Positions 1 to 5,124 of a stretch of 6,274 bases of DNA are shown piece after piece. This DNA comes from Bacteriovoracaceae bacterium (lineage in GTDB: Bacteria; Bdellovibrionota; Bacteriovoracia; Bacteriovoracales; Bacteriovoracaceae). Below the pieces are notes generated by a model that worked only from the letters and a program-made list of their open reading frames with translations, did not search any database and was not told the DNA's origin. The stretch lies in NCBI GenBank assembly GCA_947442115.1, contig CANEVK010000165.1, forward strand, positions 1 to 6,274. Direction: 5' to 3'. Within the stretch, counting starts at the first letter, position 1. Every line of letters begins with the position of its first letter. The position numbers and the translations under genes were made by a program.

Positions 1-1306
1 CTCTTATATAAAGACGATTTTCTGAGCGGGCAGTAAAGAGACGATAAGGCTCATCCCGGGTATTTGAGGTGAGATCCTCAATCATAACTCCGATATAAGA
101 CTCATGCCTATTAAGAATTAAGGAGTCTCGTTCTAGTAAAGATAAAGCTGCATTCACCCCAGCGATATAACCCTGACCCGCGGCCTCTTCATAACCTGAG
201 GTTCCGTTAACCTGGCCAGCAAAGTAAAGTCCGGAAAGCTCCTGATGCTCGAGAGTCAGATTTAAAGTGGTTGTATCGACCACATCATATTCAACTGCAT
301 AGCCATAAACCTTAATGTCTGCCTTTTCTAAACCCTCAATGGAGCGAACATAGGACTCTTGAACTTCTTTTGGCAGTGAGGAAGAGATCCCAGAGGGATA
401 AACGGTGTCTAAATTAAGCCCTTCTGGTTCTATGAAAACATGATGGACATTTTTATCGGGATATCTAAAGGCCTTATCTTCAATGGAAGGACAATAACGA
501 GCGCCCACTCCACGAATCTGCCCATTAAACATGGGACTTTTCTCTTTATTATCTCTAATTATTCCCATGGTCTCTGGGTTCGTCTTCGCCAGATAACAAG
601 AGACCTGAGCACTAAATCTCTTAGTGCTCTCATGGAGACAGTGAAAATTTCTAACGGATTCATCTGAAGGCTGCTCTTCGAGTTTTGAGTAATCAATACT
701 GTTTTTATCTAACCTTGGTGGAGTTCCCGTCTTAAATCTTTGTGGTCTTGTCTTTATAGAGGAAAATAAACCATCAAGTCCTGCCGAGGCTTCACATCCA
801 ATCCGCCCGCCGAAAGTTTGGCTTGAACCGGTATGCATTTTCCCATTAAGGAAAGTGCCTACAGTCATGACAATTTTTTTAGATGAATATTCAGACTCAG
901 TTGTTTGGATGAGAAATTGATCCTGAACCTTATTAATCGTAACGACTTTTTCTCTTATGACTGTGATGTTTGAAATTAAGCCAATAACTTCTTCCGCTTT
1001 CTGAGCGTAAAGATCCTTATCAATTTGAACTCGAGTCGATTGAACAGCAAAACCTTTTGAATCATTCAATGTTCTAAACTGAATTCCAGCATAATCGGCT
1101 AAAATTCCCATTAAGCCACCTAAGGCATCTAACTCTCTAACAACTTGGCCCTTTCCAACTCCTCCAACGGAGGGATTACAGGGAGCTGATCCCAGAGAAA
1201 TCCCTGGCATGGTGATGAGTCCAATTTTTAAATTAAACTGGGAAGCAATGTAAGCAGCTTCAATACCTGCGTGACCGCCACCAACAATGACAATATCGAA
1301 ATTCAT
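1..1306 (-). CDS. mnmG: tRNA uridine-5-carboxymethylaminomethyl modification enzyme MnmG (GidA), 3' end cut by window edge
   Basis: FAD-dependent partner of MnmE. Together they install the (carboxymethyl)aminomethyl group on C5 of the wobble uridine of certain tRNAs in the cytosol. This gene was read by hand; it is open for 435 codons and runs off the left edge. The family is usually about 620 residues, so the C-terminal third is missing. Seen: the N-terminal FAD-binding glycine motif VGGGHAGIEAA (residues 8-18), CNPSVGGVGKG (43-53), KTGTPPRL (192-199), RYCPSIEDK (270-278), and the family signature GQVNGTSGYEEAAGQG (364-379). The two cysteines known to matter in E. coli MnmG (C47, C277) correspond to C43 and C237 (VSCYLAKTN). 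The ATG at 1306 is preferred because GAGAGG lies 6 nt upstream. An in-frame ATG at 1312 would touch that Shine-Dalgarno sequence directly. It follows mnmE after 44 bp, so co-transcription is likely, with parS between them. Confidence 0.97.
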   Translation of the reverse strand, partial: MNFDIVIVGGGHAGIEAAYIASQFNLKIGLITMPGISLGSAPCNPSVGGVGKGQVVRELDALGGLMGILADYAGIQFRTLNDSKGFAVQSTRVQIDKDLYAQKAEEVIGLISNITVIREKVVTINKVQDQFLIQTTESEYSSKKIVMTVGTFLNGKMHTGSSQTFGGRIGCEASAGLDGLFSSIKTRPQRFKTGTPPRLDKNSIDYSKLEEQPSDESVRNFHCLHESTKRFSAQVSCYLAKTNPETMGIIRDNKEKSPMFNGQIRGVGARYCPSIEDKAFRYPDKNVHHVFIEPEGLNLDTVYPSGISSSLPKEVQESYVRSIEGLEKADIKVYGYAVEYDVVDTTTLNLTLEHQELSGLYFAGQVNGTSGYEEAAGQGYIAGVNAALSLLERDSLILNRHESYIGVMIEDLTSNTRDEPYRLFTARSENRLYIR

Positions 1307-1312
1307 GATCAT

Positions 1313-1318
1313 CCTCTC
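1313..1318 (-). promoter_or_regulatory. mnmG ribosome-binding site (GAGAGG)
   Basis: Reading leftward, GAGAGG is followed by ATGATC and then the ATG at 1306, giving a 6-nt spacer. This decides between two in-frame ATGs: the one at 1312 has no spacer. The site starts 5 nt after the parS palindrome, so a ParB complex or an RNA hairpin there would sit immediately next to it. Confidence 0.7.
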
Positions 1319-1339
1319 AAAAATGTTCCACGTGGAACA
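1319..1339 (-). terminator. possible weak terminator or attenuator formed by parS plus T-tract
   Basis: Read in the direction of the operon, the parS palindrome could fold in RNA as a 6-bp stem (UGUUCC/GGAACA) with an ACGU loop, and it is followed immediately by five Us (1323 down to 1319). This is the outline of an intrinsic terminator, but the stem is short and only partly GC. It would lie between mnmE and mnmG. The palindrome is fully explained by parS, so the terminator reading is only inference. Confidence 0.25.
1324..1339. promoter_or_regulatory. parS: parS centromere site (ParB binding palindrome)
   Basis: The sequence TGTTCCACGTGGAACA is a perfect 16-bp inverted repeat. It matches the well-known bacterial parS consensus TGTTtCACGTGaAACA with the symmetric C/G variant that is common in proteobacteria. 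It is the only such site in the window and lies in the mnmE-mnmG gap, about 3.8 kb from the dnaA start. Chromosomal parS sites typically sit near the origin, so the location supports the call. Known role: ParB loads and spreads here and works with ParA to segregate the new origins. parA and parB themselves are not in the window; in many bacteria they lie just beyond mnmG. Confidence 0.93.
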
Positions 1340-1350
1340 AATTCAAAAAA

Positions 1351-2715
1351 CTATTTCCCAATACAAAAATTAGAGAAAATAGAATGTAAGACTTGATCCG
1401 GGGAAACTATACCGAGGAGTTCTGTTAGGCAAGTGGCTAAGGTATTTAATTCATGGGAAATGATTGCTACATCCGTCTCGTAAATAACTGTATTTACATA
1501 GGATTCAAGGTCATGATGGATCTTTGAAATGAGGCTCTTATGGCGATCCAATAAAATAGGTTTATCAAGGGTAAGAATTAAATACTTTTTATTTATTTCA
1601 GTAAAAATTTGGTTTTCGTCATGTTGGGAAAAATGTCGAAGATCCATTGCCCCCATAGGACCAAATTGAGGAAAATCTGCCACCACTTTGGCTTTGGCCG
1701 CAGCAAATCCTTCAAGGTCTGAATGGGTAAAGAAAACGGCATCAAAAGTTTGATTCGCTAAAGAAGCAAACTCAGCTCTCATTTCAAAAGGGTTTATAAG
1801 AAGGATCTTGAAAAAACTATCCGACATCTTAAGGTGTGTTCGACGAATACCTTCGGCCTCAATGAAATCTTCTGAATCACGAATACCGGCCGTATCAAAA
1901 ATTTTATATTTCACACCGTGAATAACCACCATCTCAGAAAGATAGTCTCGAGTGGTCCCGGCCATGGAAGAGACAATCGCCCGCTCATCTTTGAGAAGTA
2001 AATTAAAGAGTGAACTTTTGCCTGAATTAGGCAGACCGGCCAGAACAATCTCAGGCTGAATAAGGTTATGATCCATGGGAAGGACACGTCGATAAAGTTG
2101 GTCAAACTTATTTTTAAATTCACTTAGCGAACTAAGAAAATAAGCTCTCGCCGTCTCATCCCCTACATCATCACTAAAATCAATGGAAAGCTCGAGGGCA
2201 GATTTATGCTTAAGAAAAAGATCATATAAATCATCATAAAGTTGATGAAGCTGACCTGAGAGAAGTGAGAGTCCCTGATCAAGGGCAAAGCCTGAATTAG
2301 CGTTAAGAAAAAGATCCAGACCTTCAACTTGCGAGAGGGTGAGTTTTTTATTTTTTAGGGCCCGGTAAGTGAATTCACCAGGCGCTGCTAAACGAAAGCC
2401 ACGCTCCGTAAAAAAATTGAGAATTCTCTCCACATTAAGGGTGTTCCCATGGATGGAGAGCTCGAGAATATTTTCACCATTAAAGGAATGAGGGGCCTTA
2501 AAATAAGTCAGGCATAAATCATCCAGGACTTCGTTTTGATCGTGGAGTTTAGTGTAATAAACTTTGCGTGGTTCTATAGGACCAGAGAGCGTGAAAAAGG
2601 ACTTGAGACTATCTAAGTTATTGAAACCACTGATTCGGATGACCGCCAAAGCTGCATGGGCCTGGGTACAGGTGCTGCAAGCAATGATCGGATCATCCGA
2701 ATAAAGAAACTTCAT
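1351..2715 (-). CDS. mnmE: tRNA modification GTPase MnmE (TrmE)
   Basis: K+-dependent GTPase that acts with MnmG on wobble uridine of tRNA, using a folate one-carbon donor. It has 454 residues, the same as E. coli MnmE. Domains in order: N-terminal folate-binding domain (about 1-120), helical domain, inserted G domain (about 220-375), and C-terminal helices ending in the family-specific CIGK (451-454), whose cysteine is functionally important. G-domain motifs: G1 GLPNSGKS (227-234), with the Asn of the K+-binding loop; G2 GTTRD (253-257); G3 DTAGIR (274-279). Glu in IEAEGI matches the catalytic Glu282 region of E. coli. Two oddities: G4 reads THSD (330-333) instead of NKxD, and the usual PPGxG near the N-terminus is replaced by TQAHAA (17-22). 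It overlaps the yidC stop by ATGA and has no strong Shine-Dalgarno sequence, so translation is probably coupled to yidC. Identification is firm. Confidence 0.97.
   Translation of the reverse strand: MKFLYSDDPIIACSTCTQAHAALAVIRISGFNNLDSLKSFFTLSGPIEPRKVYYTKLHDQNEVLDDLCLTYFKAPHSFNGENILELSIHGNTLNVERILNFFTERGFRLAAPGEFTYRALKNKKLTLSQVEGLDLFLNANSGFALDQGLSLLSGQLHQLYDDLYDLFLKHKSALELSIDFSDDVGDETARAYFLSSLSEFKNKFDQLYRRVLPMDHNLIQPEIVLAGLPNSGKSSLFNLLLKDERAIVSSMAGTTRDYLSEMVVIHGVKYKIFDTAGIRDSEDFIEAEGIRRTHLKMSDSFFKILLINPFEMRAEFASLANQTFDAVFFTHSDLEGFAAAKAKVVADFPQFGPMGAMDLRHFSQHDENQIFTEINKKYLILTLDKPILLDRHKSLISKIHHDLESYVNTVIYETDVAIISHELNTLATCLTELLGIVSPDQVLHSIFSNFCIGK
2569..2585. repeat. 17-bp exact repeat, copy in mnmE
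   Basis: TGGTTCTATAGGACCAG occurs here and again at 3990-4006 in yidC. It falls in the same codon phase in both genes and encodes GPIEP in each (MnmE residues 45-49, YidC residues 58-62). The sequence is also a near-palindrome around CTATAG. Whether it is a DNA element or a coincidence of a shared short peptide is open. Confidence 0.55.
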
Positions 2716-4175
2716 ACAACCACTGGTTCACCACTCTTCTTTGCATTGAAAACGAAAACCTGCTGAAGGATTCCAAGAAGAGTTGAAACAAAAATATAAA
2801 GACTCAAACCAGAAGGAAGATCCTTCATGATAAAGCCAAATAAAAGTGGCATGAATAACATCATCTTCTGCTGAACAGGATCAGTGATGGTATTAGGTGT
2901 GAGTTTTTGTTGAAGAAACATCGCCACCGTCATGAGCACTGGTAAAACATAATAAGGGTCTTTATTAGAAAGATCCGTTATCCAAAAAATAAAAGGCGCT
3001 CCCACCAGTTCAACAGCATGATTTAAAACTTTATAGAAGGCAAAAAAGACTGGCATCTGAAGGAGTAATGGTAAACAACCACCAAGAGGATTGGCTCCAG
3101 ATCTCTTAAAGAGTTCCATACTCTCTTTTTGCATTCTCTGAGGATCATCTTTAAATTTTTCACGTAGTTTTGTGAGTTCAGGCTGAACTAATTGCAACTT
3201 CTTCATAGAGACAATGGATTTATATTGCAGAGGAAAAGTGATCATTCTGATTAAAAAGGTTAAAAGAATAATGGAAACGCCATAGTTCGGGAACCAAGTG
3301 AAGAAATACTGAAGACCTTTAAGAATCCAAACAGCAAAAACTCCCCACATCCCAAAATCAACTGAGTTCTGAAGTTTATGACCAAGGCTCGCCAAGTAGT
3401 CATAATCCTTTTTCACAAAAACAAGATTGAAAGAAAGAGCATTTTCAGACTTATTAGAAAAAATTGAAAGAGTAGAATCAGTGGCACTTTTTACGAGAAG
3501 ATTTGTTTCTTTTTCAAAATACAAAGCGAAAAGATGGTAGTTAAAATCAATACCGGCCCACTTCACCGCCTGATCTTTAGACTCATCTTCCGCAATATCA
3601 AAATGAGTCAACTCATCTGTATAAATAGAGAAAAAACGTTGCTGTCCATTCTCTAATTTCTTCGCCTCAGAAGCGTACACAAAACGATAACGGAAAGGTT
3701 TAGAAGAAGTGACAGCAAAATTAGCAACACCTTGAGAATTAAGCTGAGTGGTGATCGTTAAATCATGAGTGCTATCAAAGAATTTATTATCAGTCTGTTT
3801 AGTTACAAGAATAGATTGAAAACCTTGACCAAAATCAAATTCAAGCTTGAGAGGTTTTTTAGAACCCACAGTATCAGTAAAAGCAAAAGCCGCTTGAGAT
3901 TGAGTAAAATTCTTAAAAACAAGGTCACTGCTAAAAGATAAAGAATTCTCACCAGTAGAAACGGTAAAATCTTCTAAAACTGCAGGAGCTGGTTCTATAG
4001 GACCAGCGGATGTTGTCGCCGCAACCTGAGAAGCATCAACTTTTGCCGTTTGAGCTGCCTCTATAGGGGCAGGAGCTGTTGCCGGCTTTTGAGGGGCAAA
4101 GAAATATTGCCAGCCAAAAAGAATTAAAGCTGAAAGACCAATGGCCAGAAAAGCATTTTTTTGTTCAGAACCCAT
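2712..4175 (-). CDS. yidC: membrane protein insertase YidC
   Basis: Inserts and folds inner-membrane proteins, alone or with SecYEG. It has 487 residues and Gram-negative architecture. An N-terminal membrane segment (about 8-26) is followed by an Ala/Pro/Thr-rich linker (29-65). A periplasmic beta domain (about 66-270) carries the typical KWAGIDFNYHLFALYF stretch (205-220). The conserved insertase core has membrane segments near 275-293, 299-318, 366-384, 408-422 and 437-476. The groove arginine corresponding to E. coli R366 is R310, in LLTFLIRMITFPLQ. The cytoplasmic hairpin (about 320-355) is charged, as in the family, and is followed by NPLGGCLPLLLQMPVFFAFY. Start: GGAG lies 5 nt before the ATG. 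There is no lysine-rich C-terminal tail, and the protein ends GEPVVV. It sits 24 bp after yidD and overlaps mnmE by 4 nt. A jag/khpB gene, often found next to yidC, is absent here. Confidence 0.97.
   Translation of the reverse strand: MGSEQKNAFLAIGLSALILFGWQYFFAPQKPATAPAPIEAAQTAKVDASQVAATTSAGPIEPAPAVLEDFTVSTGENSLSFSSDLVFKNFTQSQAAFAFTDTVGSKKPLKLEFDFGQGFQSILVTKQTDNKFFDSTHDLTITTQLNSQGVANFAVTSSKPFRYRFVYASEAKKLENGQQRFFSIYTDELTHFDIAEDESKDQAVKWAGIDFNYHLFALYFEKETNLLVKSATDSTLSIFSNKSENALSFNLVFVKKDYDYLASLGHKLQNSVDFGMWGVFAVWILKGLQYFFTWFPNYGVSIILLTFLIRMITFPLQYKSIVSMKKLQLVQPELTKLREKFKDDPQRMQKESMELFKRSGANPLGGCLPLLLQMPVFFAFYKVLNHAVELVGAPFIFWITDLSNKDPYYVLPVLMTVAMFLQQKLTPNTITDPVQQKMMLFMPLLFGFIMKDLPSGLSLYIFVSTLLGILQQVFVFNAKKSGEPVVV
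3989..4006. repeat. near-palindrome CTGGTtCTATAGgACCAG in yidC, matching the mnmE copy
   Basis: This 18-bp inverted repeat has a single unpaired position pair (T against G). Bases 3990-4006 are identical to 2569-2585. A related element of the same layout lies at 4055-4072, only 48 bp away. It lies in the Ala/Pro-rich linker of YidC, encoding AGPIEPA, a region under weak protein constraint. Confidence 0.5.
4055..4072. repeat. near-palindrome CTGCCtCTATAGgGGCAG in yidC linker
   Basis: It has the same 18-bp design as 3989-4006: CTGnn T CTATAG G nnCAG. The two variable arm bases are changed on both sides so that pairing is kept (GT/AC becomes CC/GG). It encodes APIEA in the YidC linker, so it could also reflect an internal peptide duplication (APIEA and GPIEP). 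Confidence 0.45.
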
Positions 4176-4199
4176 TTTTTCTCCAATAAAAACTAAGGC

Positions 4200-4409
4200 T
4201 TAAGGGACTGGATCGACCCCACCCGGATGAAAAGGATGACATTTACATATACGGCGACTTGAATACCACAAAGCTTTAGAGAAAGAAAACTTCTTAAAGC
4301 ACTCGCGAGCATATTGAGAGCAGGATGGATAAAAACGGCATTTCGGTCCCAGTAGAGGGGAAATCAAAATTTGATACCCACGAATAATGAAATCAATCAA
4401 CGTTTTCAT
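4200..4409 (-). CDS. yidD: membrane protein insertion efficiency factor YidD
   Basis: Small membrane-associated protein that helps YidC-dependent insertion. At 69 residues it is close to the family length. The family signature is complete: an N-terminal amphipathic stretch (1-20), ISPLLGPKCRFYPSCSQYA (16-34) with Cys24 and Cys30, and the closing CKCHPFHPGGVDPVP (55-69). The start codon overlaps the rnpA stop by ATGA. There is no clear Shine-Dalgarno sequence in front, which suggests translation is coupled to rnpA. It lies 24 bp before yidC, the usual order in this operon. Confidence 0.96.
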   Translation of the reverse strand: MKTLIDFIIRGYQILISPLLGPKCRFYPSCSQYARECFKKFSFSKALWYSSRRICKCHPFHPGGVDPVP

Positions 4410-4765
4410 TTTGCAGCGCAGAGATTTTGCGAAATTTTGTGAAAAGAACTCAGAAGTTGTGACTCTGAATCCGGAGTTTTGATAATCACAAAAAGCATAT
4501 CTGATGAAAGTTTTTTTAAACCAGGATGAAGACGAAAAGCTTCTTTGAGCAGTCTCTTATAACGGTTTCGGTCGTGGGATTTACCAATCTTTCGAGAGAC
4601 ACTTAAAGCAAATCGGGCATGTGGAAGTGAGTCATGAGAAGGTTTATGAAAGCAAACTATAGGGTGAGCAAAAGCCCGAAAGCTTTGCTCACGAAGATAT
4701 TCGAAGTCTTTTTTTTGGGTTAGCTTGAGAGTCTTGGGTAAACAGAATGAATCCGTTTCAGGCAT
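4406..4765 (-). CDS. rnpA: ribonuclease P protein component
   Basis: Basic protein subunit of RNase P, which supports the catalytic RNA in 5' processing of tRNA precursors. It has 119 residues, normal for the family. Seen: the N-terminal KLTQKKDFEYLRE (14-26), the central strand ARFALSVSRKIGKS (50-63), and the diagnostic RNR motif SHDRNRYKRLLKEAFR (63-78) with Arg66, Asn67 and Arg68. The C-terminal strand MLFVIIKTP (90-98) follows. The ATG lies 3 nt after the rpmH stop. Only a weak purine run (AAGTAAGAG) precedes it, so coupling to rpmH translation is likely. It overlaps yidD by 4 nt at its end. Confidence 0.96.
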   Translation of the reverse strand: MPETDSFCLPKTLKLTQKKDFEYLREQSFRAFAHPIVCFHKPSHDSLPHARFALSVSRKIGKSHDRNRYKRLLKEAFRLHPGLKKLSSDMLFVIIKTPDSESQLLSSFHKISQNLCAAK

Positions 4766-4768
4766 CTC

Positions 4769-4927
4769 TTACTTAGTACCAGTCGAAACAGTTAAGCTCT
4801 TACGGCCTTTAGCACGACGACGGCTGATAACTTTCTTTCCACCAGCAGTAGACATTCTCTTTAGAAAGCCATGATCACGAAGTCTTTTCGTTTTCTTAGG
4901 TTGCCATGTTCTTTTTTGCATACTCAT
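4769..4927 (-). CDS. rpmH: 50S ribosomal protein L34
   Basis: Small, very basic large-subunit ribosomal protein of 52 residues, found by reading the strand directly. Core family sequence: QKRTWQPKKTKRLRDHGF (4-21), then RMSTAGGKKVISRRRAKGRK (24-43). Most L34 proteins end shortly after RAKGRxxL; this one continues SLTVSTGTK, a short extra tail. Two in-frame starts exist, M1 at 4927 and M3 at 4921. M3 would give the classical L34 N-terminus, but GAGGAA lies 7 nt before M1 and too far from M3, so M1 is chosen. It is the first gene of the leftward operon and has a strong promoter upstream. Confidence 0.95.
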   Translation of the reverse strand: MSMQKRTWQPKKTKRLRDHGFLKRMSTAGGKKVISRRRAKGRKSLTVSTGTK

Positions 4928-4972
4928 ATCGTTATTCCTCGAAAAGGGGATTTTCTAAAAATGGGAAACATT

Positions 4973-5001
4973 TATCTACGGTAAAATCTCACCGGAGTCA
5001 A
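4973..5001 (-). promoter_or_regulatory. sigma-70 promoter of the rpmH-rnpA-yidD-yidC-mnmE operon
   Basis: On the minus strand TTGACT (5001-4996) is followed by a 17-bp spacer and TAGATA (4978-4973), each close to the consensus with ideal spacing. Transcription would start near 4966, about 40 nt before the rpmH ATG. It is the best promoter in the divergent gap and fits the high expression expected for a ribosomal protein operon. Confidence 0.75.
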
Positions 5002-5052
5002 TAATATTTATAAATCAAAGCGTCAGAGTAAGGTCTTGTAAGAGGCCCGAGA

Positions 5053-5081
5053 TTGAATTTCATCTAAGCCAATGCTACTTC
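5053..5081 (+). promoter_or_regulatory. candidate dnaA promoter
   Basis: TTGAAT (5053-5058) and TACTTC (5076-5081) are spaced by 17 bp upstream of dnaA. The -10 match is poor. An alternative -10 is the TTTAAT at 5093-5098, with no good -35 in front. Either would give a short leader. Confidence 0.25.
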
Positions 5082-5117
5082 ATTCAGACTTTTTTAATAA
5101 TTCTCAACCAAATTTGT

Positions 5118-5121
5118 AGGA
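5118..5121 (+). promoter_or_regulatory. dnaA ribosome-binding site (AGGA)
   Basis: AGGA lies 3 nt before the ATG at 5125, a rather tight spacer. It is still the best Shine-Dalgarno match among the in-frame candidate starts (5125, 5188, 5239). The frame closes at a TAA at 5098, so 5125 is the first possible ATG. Confidence 0.5.
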
Positions 5122-5124
5122 ACA

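Larger units (their letters stand above)
4928..5124. other. divergent rpmH/dnaA intergenic region
   Basis: This 197-bp gap holds the rpmH promoter, a 15-bp hairpin-like sequence GAAAAGGGGATTTTC (4941-4955) just before the rpmH ribosome-binding site, an AT-rich patch with the perfect 10-bp palindrome ATTTATAAAT (5006-5015), and presumably the dnaA promoter. No consensus DnaA box (TTATCCACA) is present on either strand. The nearest is TTATCTACG (4972-4980) with two mismatches, so I do not call an origin here. Confidence 0.6.

Noticed and set aside
440..667. 75-codon open frame on the plus strand
   Set aside because: It lies entirely opposite the well-conserved mnmG coding frame and shows no recognisable protein features.
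1911..2123. 70-codon open frame on the minus strand
   Set aside because: It is an alternative frame inside the mnmE G domain, whose true frame carries all the GTPase motifs.
2419..2428. Perfect palindrome GAGAATTCTC inside mnmE
   Set aside because: A 10-bp palindrome in coding sequence is expected by chance in a window of this size, and it has no partner or context.
2978..2986. TTATCCAAA as a DnaA box
   Set aside because: It has one mismatch but stands alone inside the yidC coding sequence, so it is best explained by chance.
4941..4955. GAAAAGGGGATTTTC inverted repeat in the rpmH leader as a regulatory hairpin
   Set aside because: The five-pair arms are mostly A-U and would be unstable; it is mentioned only as part of the intergenic region.
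4972..4980. TTATCTACG as a DnaA box
   Set aside because: It has two mismatches to TTATCCACA, has no neighbouring boxes, and coincides with the -10 element of the rpmH promoter.
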